DNA of 64,000 nt from JALNYB01 sp963676235 (GCA_963676235.1 OY781044.1:1178001-1242000); one strand, 5' to 3'. Shown: positions 18,414 through 27,121, counted from the stretch's first letter. Translations and numbers: made by a program. The notes: generated by a model from the sequence alone, not told the origin.

Positions 18414-20126
18414 TCAAAGATCGCTGAATGGCTTTCCAGTCAATAACGAGTCTATAACAGAAGGTACCGAATCGATCGGAATTCTTTTCTGTTGGCTCGA
18501 GTCGCGATCTCTTATAGTGACTGTTCCCGCATCCTTTCCTTCGAATGCTTCATAATCAACTGTTATGCACCAAGGTGTTCCGATTTCATCCATGCGGGCG
18601 TATCTCTTTCCGATGGTACCTGCGCCGTCGTAGTATGCTTCGATCCTGGGTGTGTGTACTTTCTCGTAGATCTGTTTTGCTAAGACATCGAGGCCGTCTT
18701 TTTCCATAAGGGGGAATACTCCTACTTTGATAGGTGCGACTTCTGGTTTCAGCCTAAGCACGGCATATCCTTTTTCTTCATCGAATACGTATGCGTGTTC
18801 TAAGATGGAATAGAATATTCTGTCAAGTCCGTGTGAAGGTTCGATAACATGAGGAATAACACGTTCTCCTGAGACCTTTTCATTCACAGTCGCTATTTCG
18901 AAGAATTCGTCAGTGAGGATGATGTCTTCGCCGTCTATGTTTACTGTGAGATTTCCATTTTTAATGTCTCCTGGTGTTTTGGATTCCATTGCAGTGGAGA
19001 TGTCTTTGGCCTTTCCTTTGAATTTAGGTCCGAGAGCCTTGTGCTTCGCTATGATCTTGGTAACTTCCATTTCTTTGGGCTCATCAAATTTCTTGAAATG
19101 TGTTAGTTCTGTTCCCGAGAATTCTGCATGACGTGAGAGATCCCAACATCCGCGATCTGCGATACCAGTGATTTCTGTCCATCCGTATGACAGAAGAACT
19201 TCGGCATCCCAGCAATCTGCCGCATAGTGGGCCATTTCATCTTTGAGGTGCTGTCTAAATCTGAGTTTTTCGGGATTTATTCCGAGTCTTGTTAGAAGTT
19301 GTCTGGTTGTATTGACAAAGTATGCTAGAACGCGATTTGCGATGATCTTCTTGTCAACAGCTTCTTTTACGCTCATGGTAACTGTTTCGTCACCTGTGTT
19401 CGGAACGAGTGTGAGGATGTCATTCTCAATATCCTTGAATCTTACCCAATCTTTGTCTTCCGGATCCACGAAGAGTTCTACTTCCATCATATTGAACTCT
19501 CTCATTCTGATCATTCCCTGGCGGGGGGCGATCTCATTTCTGTATCCTCTTCCTGTCTGAATGACACCCATCGGGAGTTTTTCCCGATTGTATCTGTAAA
19601 GATTCAGGAAGTTCACGAAGATACCTTGAGCGGTCTCAGGTCTGAGATATCCGACACGTGCGGAGCCAGGTCCGATCGTGGTTTTGAACATTAAATTGAA
19701 TTCTTCTACTGGCCCGAGTTTTCCGCCGCATTCAGGACATACCACACCGTGTTCGATAAATGCTTTTTCAAGATCGGAAGCTGACAATACGTCAGCGTTC
19801 TCATAGAACGGTTTCACCAAATGATCGGCTCTGAATGGTGCCTGACATTTTGTACAGTATGTGATAAGGTCTTCGAAATTATCAACATGTCCTGAAGCTT
19901 TGAAGACTTCTCTTGGGTTGACAGTTTCGGAATCAATCTCAACGAAACCTTCTCTGCCTTTGTAGATATCTCTCCAGACCTCTACTATGTTATTTCTTAG
20001 GCTGAATCCGGTAGGTCCGTAATCGTACATACCTGCGACTCCGCCGTAAAGCTCGAATGAAGGCCAAATGAATCCTCTGCGCTTGCAGACGGACATGAGG
20101 TCGTTTGAATTGACTTCAGTTTTCAT
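18414..20126 (-). CDS. glyS: Glycyl-tRNA synthetase (archaeal/eukaryal dimeric type)
   Basis: Class II synthetase of about 570 residues that charges tRNA-Gly. Motif 2 is visible in GRGYRNEIAPRQGMIRMREF (about residue 195), with the GPTGF and RPETAQGIFVNF segments of the glycine site, and motif 3 in IEPSHGLDRIFYSILEHAY. The C-terminal anticodon-binding domain begins at APIKVGVFPL. An insert (HKALGPKFKGKAKDIST, then LTVNIDGEDIIL) matches the C-terminal module of ValRS. The gene overlaps the end of the upstream CBS gene by about 11 bases. The ATG at 20126 is better spaced from AGGT than the one at 20132. Confidence 0.95.
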   Translation of the reverse strand: MKTEVNSNDLMSVCKRRGFIWPSFELYGGVAGMYDYGPTGFSLRNNIVEVWRDIYKGREGFVEIDSETVNPREVFKASGHVDNFEDLITYCTKCQAPFRADHLVKPFYENADVLSASDLEKAFIEHGVVCPECGGKLGPVEEFNLMFKTTIGPGSARVGYLRPETAQGIFVNFLNLYRYNREKLPMGVIQTGRGYRNEIAPRQGMIRMREFNMMEVELFVDPEDKDWVRFKDIENDILTLVPNTGDETVTMSVKEAVDKKIIANRVLAYFVNTTRQLLTRLGINPEKLRFRQHLKDEMAHYAADCWDAEVLLSYGWTEITGIADRGCWDLSRHAEFSGTELTHFKKFDEPKEMEVTKIIAKHKALGPKFKGKAKDISTAMESKTPGDIKNGNLTVNIDGEDIILTDEFFEIATVNEKVSGERVIPHVIEPSHGLDRIFYSILEHAYVFDEEKGYAVLRLKPEVAPIKVGVFPLMEKDGLDVLAKQIYEKVHTPRIEAYYDGAGTIGKRYARMDEIGTPWCITVDYEAFEGKDAGTVTIRDRDSSQQKRIPIDSVPSVIDSLLTGKPFSDL

Positions 20127-20964
20127 CCGCATTACCTGTCAGAGCACGTAGAACGTCTACATCATAGATCATACCGACAATCTCGTCTTTGGCACCATGT
20201 ACCGGAATCTGACCGAAGTCGTTCTGTACCATTATACGTGCAATATCATTCAAAGTGGTCTTTTTGAACACTGTGAGTGGGTCTTTGATCATGTAATCTT
20301 TGACCTTTCTGTCATCTGAGAGATATTTGTCGGTTGCAGCATAGAATAATGGGAGTACATTTCTATATCCTGCAAGTTCCGAATCTTCGATACCTAGGCG
20401 GGACATCGCTTCCGCATCTTTTGTTTGATCGCTGAAAAGGTCACGGTCTGTTAAGATGCCGACAAGTTTTCCGCGTGCGTCGAGTACAGGCACTGCGGGT
20501 ACATCGCTGATCCTCATCGCTGTAACCGTGTATGCGAGGGGTTCATCTTCATATGCAGTTACACATGTAGTTCTTATGGCTTCTTCTGCGGTCATCGTCG
20601 TTTTCATTTCTTTGACTTCTTTCAGAAGATCGGTTGGTGTTATTATTCCGACAAGGCGTCCTCCTTCGACGACCGGGATTCTATGAATCCTTTTTTCAGA
20701 GAAGATCTTCGCTGCTTCAACGATACTTACGTCGGGTCCGATGGAGATACAACCTTTTTTCATGATAAGGGATAGTTGATCTTCATCGAATTTCCTGAAA
20801 ATGTCTCTTCTGGAGACTATTCCCATCAGTTTTCCGTCTGATGAACGTACCACCGGCAGACCGGTGAGTTTGTTTCTAACCATCATGTTAATTGCGTCGT
20901 TACGGCTACCTGGAACCTCTACGACGATCGGGGCTGCGGTCATTATGTCCGCTACGGTCTTCAT
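20116..20964 (-). CDS. Four-CBS-domain protein
   Basis: 282 residues made almost entirely of two CBS pairs: VADIMTAAPIVVEVP with LMGIVSRRDIF; CISIGPDVSIVEAAKIF with LVGIITPTDLL; TTCVTAYEDEPLAYTVTAM with LVGILTDRDLF; and MIKDPLTVFKKTTLNDIAR with GMIYDVDVL. No catalytic domain is attached. Such stand-alone tetra-CBS proteins are common in archaea and bind adenosine nucleotides as energy sensors; some act on ribosomes or enzymes in trans. It starts one base after the upstream universal-stress gene and runs into glyS, so the group is an operon. Confidence 0.9.
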   Translation of the reverse strand: MKTVADIMTAAPIVVEVPGSRNDAINMMVRNKLTGLPVVRSSDGKLMGIVSRRDIFRKFDEDQLSLIMKKGCISIGPDVSIVEAAKIFSEKRIHRIPVVEGGRLVGIITPTDLLKEVKEMKTTMTAEEAIRTTCVTAYEDEPLAYTVTAMRISDVPAVPVLDARGKLVGILTDRDLFSDQTKDAEAMSRLGIEDSELAGYRNVLPLFYAATDKYLSDDRKVKDYMIKDPLTVFKKTTLNDIARIMVQNDFGQIPVHGAKDEIVGMIYDVDVLRALTGNADEN

Positions 20965-20966
20965 GT

Positions 20967-21365
20967 TTAATCTACCTCAGGGGATCTGACTACGATCACA
21001 GGGCACATAGAGCTTCTTATAACGCTCTCCGCAACACTGCCGACAATTAGTTTTGTCATACCCTTTTTGCCTGCTGTGCCCATGACGATCACATCATAAT
21101 CTGATGATTTTTTGAGAATGACCGGTGCGGGTATACCATTCTCAATAAGTTCTGTTACTTCTACACCTTCATCCTTGCATTTTTTAAGGATGTATTCGGT
21201 TGCAGAGTGTGCAGAAGTGAGTTTTTTCTTGGATTCGACAACGTATAATGCGGTTATCTTTCCGTTTGCTAATTTTGCTAAGGCTACTCCTTGGTCCACA
21301 GCTGCATTGGTCAATTCGTTGCCATCAACCGGTATCAGAATATTCTCGAAGCTCATTTGACTCAC
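20967..21365 (-). CDS. Universal stress protein (UspA family)
   Basis: 132-residue UspA fold. The N-terminal strand FENILIPVDGNELTNAAV and the C-terminal ATP-binding loop VMGTAGKKGMTKLIVGSVAE (GxxGxxG...GSVAE pattern) are complete, pointing to the ATP-binding class. It is the first of a run with the tetra-CBS protein and glyS. A second Usp gene lies 78 bases upstream on the same strand, likely a paralogous duplicate. Confidence 0.93.
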   Translation of the reverse strand: MSQMSFENILIPVDGNELTNAAVDQGVALAKLANGKITALYVVESKKKLTSAHSATEYILKKCKDEGVEVTELIENGIPAPVILKKSSDYDVIVMGTAGKKGMTKLIVGSVAESVIRSSMCPVIVVRSPEVD

Positions 21366-21443
21366 TTCCTTTGTGTACGGTTATTCTTTTATTGTTCTTA
21401 AGGGCTTGTTATAAAAATCAATCTCTGAGCGATTGCATCTATA

Positions 21444-21875
21444 TCATTCGTTAGCTCTTACTATCATGACAGGACAGGTAGCATTCTCAACAATCTTCTC
21501 TGCTACGCTTCCCATAAGTACTTTAGTCATTCCTTTTTTCCCAAGGGTTCCCATGACTATTATGTCGTATTTTTCAGAAATACTGAGGATTGTTTTAGAA
21601 GGGGCCCCCTCAAGGACCTTTTTTTCAACAGTGACTCCCATCTTGGATCCTTCTTTGGCAACATAGTCTGTAGCTTCTTCGCCCTCTTTCTCGAGAGTTT
21701 CATAGATGTTCACAATGGCTGTGTCCATAGGCATGTTAGAATATACGGATTGATCTAGGACATAAAGCGCAGTGACTTTTCCGCCCGAGATCTTAGCTAA
21801 TTTTAATCCTTTTTCAACTGCAAACTTTATAGATTCACTCCCATCCGTTGGGATCAGTATGTTTTGGAAATTCAT
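21444..21875 (-). CDS. Universal stress protein (UspA family), second copy
   Basis: 143-residue paralogue of the neighbouring Usp: FQNILIPTDGSESIKFAVEK at the start and VMGTLGKKGMTKVLMGSVAE near the end, so the ATP-binding loop is intact. The two copies differ through the middle helix region, so the duplication is not recent. It starts 9 bases after the amidohydrolase gene and is probably co-transcribed with it. Confidence 0.93.
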   Translation of the reverse strand: MNFQNILIPTDGSESIKFAVEKGLKLAKISGGKVTALYVLDQSVYSNMPMDTAIVNIYETLEKEGEEATDYVAKEGSKMGVTVEKKVLEGAPSKTILSISEKYDIIVMGTLGKKGMTKVLMGSVAEKIVENATCPVMIVRANE

Positions 21876-21884
21876 TTTATACCC

Positions 21885-22919
21885 TCAGGGTTTTTCGTAT
21901 CTGAATATCTTTCTGTTATCAGATAACATATTGTTCAGATCATATGTATTTGAACAAGGCATGACAGATAAGTTGGCATCCATTCCGACTTTCAGATGTA
22001 TCTTGCTTTGATGATATAATAATTTTCTTCCATTATTTATCATGGCCTTCCATACGTAATTTGGGTTACCACCCTGTGATACGAGTACATTTGAGAATAC
22101 GGAAGCTTCGGAACGAAGGTCTGGTCTGCAAAGCATAGCATTATCTGTGCCGATAGCCACGTCTATACCACATTCGATCATTCTGTTGATAGGTGGGATC
22201 TTTTTGAAATACATGTTGGAAGTAGTGCATACAACAACAGGGACTTCTGCTTCTGCACACTTCAAAAGGTCACTGTCTGTTGCTTCTACCATGTGAACGA
22301 CGAACGTAGGGTCCATGGAAAGTACTGTGTCGATATCTTCACGGATCCTTTCACTTACATGTATCGCAAATATTTTCTTCGCTTTACGTACTTGATCAGC
22401 TATGTTCTCGATATAATTTACATTCATATCAGATATGCTGGATATTCCTATCCCGTCTGCTGTCTTCAATATAAGATCTATTTCATTGGAATCATATTCC
22501 GGTGATACAGGACGTCCTAGAATAGTTGCATCAGGTACTGCTTCTCTAAGTAAGCGGCAACCTTTCTCTCCACCTTCTCTGAAATCGATGAATGTCTCAA
22601 TACCATTGGCATATGAGGTTTTCGCATAGGTTTTCATAGATTCTTTTAATTCAGAGTCGGTTGCATTTTTTAGATATTGGTGTTTCAATCCGTTGGGAGG
22701 TGCTACGAGTTCTTCTATTGACATCCCTGGTGCTATTTTTACATCTGAATCTGCACAATGGGTGTGAGCATTGACCATTAATGGCAATATGATTCCTTCT
22801 GCGATAGGTATTTCTGGACATTTTCCAGATTCTATTTCGGATATCTTATTGTTCTCTATGCACACGTATCCTTCGATGAATCCATCCTTTGTGAGTATAG
22901 AACCGTTAAGATAATCCAT
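21885..22919 (-). CDS. Amidohydrolase-superfamily metal-dependent deaminase/hydrolase
   Basis: 344-residue TIM-barrel amidohydrolase of the TRZ/cytosine-deaminase-like group. Metal ligands are visible in NAHTHCAD (HxH, about residue 51), HVSE (about 190), HMVEATD (about 213) and GTDNA (about 268, catalytic Asp). It is shorter than the usual 400-450 residues, mainly by a trimmed N-terminal beta-sandwich. The reaction is probably deamination or hydrolysis of a cyclic amide or nucleobase derivative; the substrate cannot be read from sequence. The start ATG follows AAAGGCAATGACATTGAC. Confidence 0.85.
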   Translation of the reverse strand: MDYLNGSILTKDGFIEGYVCIENNKISEIESGKCPEIPIAEGIILPLMVNAHTHCADSDVKIAPGMSIEELVAPPNGLKHQYLKNATDSELKESMKTYAKTSYANGIETFIDFREGGEKGCRLLREAVPDATILGRPVSPEYDSNEIDLILKTADGIGISSISDMNVNYIENIADQVRKAKKIFAIHVSERIREDIDTVLSMDPTFVVHMVEATDSDLLKCAEAEVPVVVCTTSNMYFKKIPPINRMIECGIDVAIGTDNAMLCRPDLRSEASVFSNVLVSQGGNPNYVWKAMINNGRKLLYHQSKIHLKVGMDANLSVMPCSNTYDLNNMLSDNRKIFRYEKP

Positions 22920-23074
22920 GTCAATGTCATTGCCTTTTAAGTATAAATTTGAAATCGGAGATCAAACTGATAGATTTGGTTTTCCAGGTTTCTTGTCCTT
23001 ATTTAATAATATAGTCAATTCGTTGGAAACTTTCAAATATAATATTCTTCAATCCATGTTCAACAGGTGAAAAA

Positions 23075-23239
23075 ATGCCCAAAATAATAGCAGCAGAATG
23101 TGTCGCATGCGGAGCATGTGTTGATGTTTGTCCCGAAGACGCGATCACAGTCGATGACATAGCGGTTATCGACGCAAACAAATGCGTTGACTGCGGAGCA
23201 TGTATCGATGCGTGCCCTTCATCTGCGATCGTAGAGTAA
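23075..23239 (+). CDS. 2[4Fe-4S] ferredoxin, copy 1
   Basis: 54-residue ferredoxin with two CxxCxxCxxxCP clusters: CVACGACVDVCP (residues 9-20) and CVDCGACIDACP (37-48). Small electron carrier of clostridial type. CAACAGGTGAAAAA precedes the ATG and contains an AGGTGA ribosome site. A hairpin terminator follows at 23268. A near-identical copy lies 218 bases downstream with its own leader and terminator, so the whole unit is duplicated. A ferredoxin-NADP reductase-like flavoprotein gene is next to the pair. Confidence 0.95.
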   Translation: MPKIIAAECVACGACVDVCPEDAITVDDIAVIDANKCVDCGACIDACPSSAIVE

Positions 23240-23267
23240 ATAGATATAATCTGTTTCTTAAACTATA

Positions 23268-23286
23268 CGGCAGGTCGGTCCTGCCG
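23268..23286 (+). terminator. Terminator of ferredoxin copy 1
   Basis: CGGCAGG and CCTGCCG pair around a 5-base loop; a T-rich tail (ATTTATTTTC) follows. Confidence 0.8.
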
Positions 23287-23456
23287 ATTTATTTTCTTTA
23301 TTTTTCATCACATGATTCAAATGTCTTATTTGTATTCGTTATGAATCTGAGGACAAGATCGATATAATCTGTATTGTGTATAATAATTATAATATAGGGT
23401 TATTGGAAATGTTCAAATATCATATTATCCAATTCATGGTCAACAGGTGAAAAAAA

Positions 23457-23621
23457 ATGCCTAAGATTATAGCAGCAGAGTGTGTCGCATGCGGAGCATG
23501 TGCCGATGTTTGCCCTCAGGACGCGATCACAGTCGACGATGTTGCAGTCATCGACGCAAACAAATGCGTTGACTGCGGAGCATGTATCGACGAGTGTCCT
23601 TCAGCGGCAATCGTAGAGTAA
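23457..23621 (+). CDS. 2[4Fe-4S] ferredoxin, copy 2
   Basis: 54 residues, differing from copy 1 at only a handful of positions (VDVCPED against ADVCPQD, DDIAV against DDVAV, IDACPSS against IDECPSA). Both cysteine clusters are complete. The 50 bases before the ATG (TTCAAATAT, then CAACAGGTGAAAAA) and the terminator hairpin are also shared with copy 1, so duplication covered promoter to terminator. Encoded product is an electron carrier, probably for the reductase encoded next door or other cytosolic redox enzymes. Confidence 0.95.
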   Translation: MPKIIAAECVACGACADVCPQDAITVDDVAVIDANKCVDCGACIDECPSAAIVE

Positions 23622-23648
23622 ACAGATATGTCTGTTTTTTAAACTATA

Positions 23649-23671
23649 TTCGGCAGGTTTATCCTGCCGAA
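23649..23671 (+). terminator. Terminator of ferredoxin copy 2
   Basis: TTCGGCAGG and CCTGCCGAA pair around a 5-base loop, followed by TTATCTTTC. Confidence 0.8.
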
Positions 23672-23881
23672 TTATCTTTCATTTTGTGATAATTTTGTAG
23701 AATTCGGTTTGTACGAATGAGCTGGTTTTGATACAGCATACCTGTGAATAGTGTTTTGTTAATTGCATATGATTTTAGTTAGTGTCATGGTATATACTGG
23801 TAGACCAGCCTAAATGGATAGTGAAATATAACTGAGTGGACGATCGATTTCACGGTTTGAAAAGTATGTCGTACAGGAATT

Positions 23882-24817
23882 TTATGCCCAATACGGTTTC
23901 TTAACGAATTTGTATGCCATGATGACAGCTGTTGCAGCCTCCCCGCAGGCTGTGATGATCTGTTTGTATTTTCCAGGGTAGTCTACTACATCTCCACACG
24001 CAAATATACCGTGACGGTTCGTGCTCATGCTGTTATCTACTTTTACAAGACCATCGGGAGTGAGTTCAAGATTCCATTTTTTAATATCATCCAGATTTGC
24101 ATCGATTCCGATGTTTATCACAGCAAGATCTGCATGGATATCGAACTTATTCCCTGCCTGATCAACAGTTATGCTCTTAATGTGATCTGTACCGTTGAAT
24201 GATATGACGGTAGCATTCATGATAGTTTTGATGTTACTTTTTTTGAGACTCTCAACATTGGATTCATCAGCCCTAAATTCGTTTTTACGATGTACTATGG
24301 TGGTATCTGTAACAGAATCTGCAATAAGTGCCATTTCTATGGCGCTGTTTCCACCTCCGAACATTACGACGTTTTTTCCAACGAGTTCTTCTTTTACAGG
24401 CATTATGTACGTCACACCTTTGTTTTCCAGTTCATCTTCTCCGGGACATCCCATCTTCTTTGGATGGAAGTTACCCATTCCGATAGCGATGACGACAGAT
24501 TTGGCATGATAGGTATTCTTTGTACTGACTACTATGAGTTCCTCATCGCCGTCATTGATCTCGTTGACCTTCTCATTCTCTCTTACTTCACATCCCATAG
24601 ACTCTGCCTGGGCGTATAACTTGTCAGAAAGTTTACGTGCTTGAACTGATTCATATCCTGGATAATTATGTATTCCCTTTTCGGGGTACAGAGCGGTCAT
24701 CTGTCCGCCTACACGTCCAGCTTCCAAGATGAGAGTATTCATCATCTTGGATCTGGCATAGATCCCTGCAGTAAGTCCACCTGGACCTGCACCTATTATG
24801 ATGACATCATAGCACAT
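23882..24817 (-). CDS. Thioredoxin-reductase-like flavoprotein, probably ferredoxin-NAD(P)+ reductase
   Basis: 311-residue two-domain FAD/NAD(P) protein. FAD loop IIGAGPGGLTAGIYA (about residue 7), NAD(P) loop MFGGGNSAIEMAL (about 152), and C-terminal FAD motif GIFACGDVVD. The CxxC redox pair of true thioredoxin reductases is absent; where it should lie the sequence is GVTYIMPVKEELVG. The segment ALYPEKGIHNYPGY is typical of the YumC-type ferredoxin-NADP reductases, and two ferredoxin genes are adjacent but convergent to it. Ferredoxin-NAD(P)H exchange is therefore the best inference. Confidence 0.85.
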   Translation of the reverse strand: MCYDVIIIGAGPGGLTAGIYARSKMMNTLILEAGRVGGQMTALYPEKGIHNYPGYESVQARKLSDKLYAQAESMGCEVRENEKVNEINDGDEELIVVSTKNTYHAKSVVIAIGMGNFHPKKMGCPGEDELENKGVTYIMPVKEELVGKNVVMFGGGNSAIEMALIADSVTDTTIVHRKNEFRADESNVESLKKSNIKTIMNATVISFNGTDHIKSITVDQAGNKFDIHADLAVINIGIDANLDDIKKWNLELTPDGLVKVDNSMSTNRHGIFACGDVVDYPGKYKQIITACGEAATAVIMAYKFVKKPYWA

Positions 24818-25061
24818 TTCAACTGCGTTATAGTTTTTCCATATAAAATGTTGTCTTATGAAAAAATAGAATAAATTGTGTTTTTTAGCTGGAAATCTTT
24901 AATTTAATTCAACATTTTACACAAGATATGCGATATTCGTATGAATGTTACGAATTAAGTAAATAGAAAAATTAAGATATTTTTTGGGCATTTTCATTGT
25001 TATCATAACAACAGAATACATAATGAATAAATATTGATACACGATATTCGGTTCTGTTACT

Positions 25062-25166
25062 ATGGATTTCATCGCAGAAGAATATTTCGTATTCATCGGA
25101 GTAATGGCAGTTTATCTGGCAGCATTGTTTATATACAACGTTAAAAAGAAGACCGAAGAGGAATAA
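25062..25166 (+). CDS. Single-helix small membrane protein (34 residues)
   Basis: A short frame with a start ATG, one hydrophobic helix (YFVFIGVMAVYLAALFIY) and a highly charged tail (NVKKKTEEE), the layout of real small membrane proteins. It is isolated, with a divergent flavoprotein gene upstream and a flavin-binding protein gene downstream. Function unknown. Confidence 0.5.
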   Translation: MDFIAEEYFVFIGVMAVYLAALFIYNVKKKTEEE

Positions 25167-25265
25167 GTTCTTATTTCCTTTATTCGGTATTTAATGTGTT
25201 AGTAACTACTATGTAACTAACTGTAACTTATATTGGTAAGTAGTTTTAGTGGACTAGGTGTTAAA

Positions 25266-25664
25266 ATGGTAAACATTCCAGCAAACGTCATCGAACTTAT
25301 GAACAAAGAGGGAACTGTTAAGGCTCTTGTAACATCCTCTAAAAAAGGTATGCCTCATGCGATCATCGCGGGAACGATAATGTCTCCTGCACCAAACACA
25401 ATGGTCATCGGAGAGGTTTTGATGAAAGTATCAAGTAAGAACCTCAAAGAGAATGGAGAAGCAGCTTTTCTAATCACATCCGGTATGGAAGCATACGAGA
25501 TCAACTGTAAAGTCAAGGCGAGATTGGATAAGGGGCCGGAACTCGACGGAATGAACAAAGTGCTTGAAACCATGCATATGCATGCTGCAGCGATTTGGAT
25601 ATTCACCGTCGAAGCTGTCTTTGATCAGAGTGCATCGCCAAAGGCTGGTACAAAATTGGCTTGA
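25266..25664 (+). CDS. Pyridoxamine 5'-phosphate oxidase-like split-barrel flavin-binding protein
   Basis: 132 residues with the PNPOx-like split beta-barrel pattern (VKALVTSSKKGMPHAIIAG, then NTMVIGEVLMKVSSKNLKEN). Members bind FMN or F420 or act as flavin-dependent oxidoreductases; active residues cannot be assigned here. The ATG at 25266 follows AGGTGTTAAA and is preferred to the GTG at 25233. A second, diverged copy follows 98 bases downstream. Confidence 0.78.
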   Translation: MVNIPANVIELMNKEGTVKALVTSSKKGMPHAIIAGTIMSPAPNTMVIGEVLMKVSSKNLKENGEAAFLITSGMEAYEINCKVKARLDKGPELDGMNKVLETMHMHAAAIWIFTVEAVFDQSASPKAGTKLA

Positions 25665-25762
25665 TATCCTATCGAAAATCAATTCAAATCTTTCAAACTT
25701 CTTTCTTTTTTTGCAATAATTAATTAATCTCTTTGTATATGCACTTAAGGTTGGTGTAAATA

Positions 25763-26161
25763 ATGGTACAAATGTTGCCGATAGTCATGGATATGCTTAT
25801 TCGCCCAGAAACACATAAGGTCATGTCGACCGTATCGGTTGATGGACAGCCTCATTCCATTGTCTGTGGAAGTCTCATTGTGATAGATCCTGAGACGATT
25901 GCTGTTGGAGAGGTCAATATGTATACTACTTGTAAGAATTTGGAGACGAATCGTAAAGTAGAGTTTTTGGCATGGTTGGGACGTGAGGCTTATGGCATTC
26001 AGGCAGAAGCTGTTGGGAGGATCACAGAAGGTCCTATTCTTGAGAAGATGAATCAACGCCTCAATAAGATGAACATGGTCGCTTATGAATTGTGGGCGTT
26101 CAGAGTTTGTTCTGTATATGATGAAGGTGTTGGAGATTTGGCAGGAACAAGGATTATCTGA
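25763..26161 (+). CDS. PNPOx-like split-barrel flavin-binding protein, second copy
   Basis: 132 residues, the same length as its upstream neighbour and the same layout (VMSTVSVDGQPHSIVCG, IAVGEVNMYTTCKNLETN, ...ILEKMNQRLNKMNMVAYELW), so the pair arose by an old tandem duplication. Both may form homo- or heterodimers as usual for this fold. The ribosome site is AAGGTTGGTG about 10 bases before the ATG. Confidence 0.78.
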   Translation: MVQMLPIVMDMLIRPETHKVMSTVSVDGQPHSIVCGSLIVIDPETIAVGEVNMYTTCKNLETNRKVEFLAWLGREAYGIQAEAVGRITEGPILEKMNQRLNKMNMVAYELWAFRVCSVYDEGVGDLAGTRII

Positions 26162-26180
26162 TCCCGGCGGGTCCCTTCAA

Positions 26181-26405
26181 ATGTCTTTTGACAAAGAAAG
26201 GAGTAGAAATACATGGGTTATGCTATCTGGTGTAACTTTGGTATGTTTAGGTCTTGTTCTGGCAATGACTGTGAACAAGATAGGCGGAATTGTAATCTTG
26301 ATAATCGGTATATCCATACTAATGGTCGCATGGGCGATTTTGAATATGTTTTACCAGTTAGATATGAAAGAAATGCTGGATAATTCCAAAAGATCAAAAA
26401 AGTGA
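26181..26405 (+). CDS. Small two-helix membrane protein
   Basis: 74 residues: charged N-terminus (MSFDKERSRNTW), two hydrophobic helices (about 13-33 and 36-56) and a lysine-rich end (NSKRSKK). It starts 20 bases after the flavin-binding gene, so it is likely in the same transcript. The in-frame upstream ATG at 26085 would overlap that gene by 77 bases and is not preferred. No family recognised. Confidence 0.55.
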   Translation: MSFDKERSRNTWVMLSGVTLVCLGLVLAMTVNKIGGIVILIIGISILMVAWAILNMFYQLDMKEMLDNSKRSKK

Positions 26406-26470
26406 TCTCTTGGAATTAAGTTAAAAAGTTTTGAATTAACTTTATTCGATTGTAAACTCAAGCAACAGAT

Positions 26471-26668
26471 TTAAAATCTGCGCCTGCTGTCGCCACGGTC
26501 TTCTGGCTGATGTTTCTTGAAACAATCCCTGCAGTACACTGGGCGTCCCTGTGTGGGTTTAAAAGGTACTTCGCATTCGTTTCCGCAATCTGAACAGGTA
26601 GCTTTGAAAAACTCCCTAGGCTGATCCCTGTCCCTGTAATTCCTGTTTCCTCCGTTTCCGTAGGCCAT
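26471..26668 (-). CDS. Small CxxC zinc-ribbon protein
   Basis: 65 residues with one zinc ribbon: CSDCGNECEVPF and VYCRDCF, i.e. CxxC...CxxC spaced by about 17 residues, flanked by Arg/Gly/Asn-rich disordered ends. This is the widespread CxxC-x17-CxxC family; related proteins are thought to bind nucleic acid, but the function is not established. Monocistronic. Confidence 0.8.
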   Translation of the reverse strand: MAYGNGGNRNYRDRDQPREFFKATCSDCGNECEVPFKPTQGRPVYCRDCFKKHQPEDRGDSRRRF

Positions 26669-26878
26669 TTTTAATTCCTCTTATTTAGTTGGGTATTCCC
26701 AATACACTACCTTTATCTTTCTTACGACGGATTAGGAGCAATATCTTCGAATGCCTATCATGTAATAGATGTCAACCTATTTAAAAAGGTTTTGGTACAG
26801 AGTGTAATGTGGTTAGAATATATGGGACTTAATTCATTCATATTAGATATAAAATGAGATTATTGGAAGGAATTTAGT

Positions 26879-26893
26879 GTGAGTCGTGCTCAC
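26879..26893 (-). terminator. Small hairpin after the PC4/YdbC-like gene
   Basis: GTGAG and CTCAC around a 5-base loop, just past the stop codon of the minus-strand gene. Weak. Confidence 0.4.
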
Positions 26894-26896
26894 AAT

Positions 26897-27121
26897 TCAG
26901 ATATCTCTGCCTTCAAGAGCTTTCTTAAGAACATGTGTCTCTTCATCGGAAAGAGTGATACCCTTTCCCATTTTGGTTCCGTCGGGTGACCATTCTCTGA
27001 TATCGTATTTGGCTTCCCTGTCATTCCAGCTGATGAGGTTTAATTCTTTTGTCCATCCTTTTGATGATTCAGAAAGGACTGCGATCCTTTCCACAACTTC
27101 GTATTTGAATTCTACTGCCAT
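26897..27121 (-). CDS. YdbC/PC4-like ssDNA-binding protein
   Basis: 74 residues with the YdbC signature: FKYEVVERIAVLSESSKGW, LNLISWNDREAKYDIREW, and GKGITLSDEET. This is the PC4 fold that binds single-stranded DNA or RNA as a dimer and, in bacteria and archaea, is linked to transcription. Full length for the family. Divergent from the next membrane protein gene by about 150 bases. Confidence 0.85.
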   Translation of the reverse strand: MAVEFKYEVVERIAVLSESSKGWTKELNLISWNDREAKYDIREWSPDGTKMGKGITLSDEETHVLKKALEGRDI

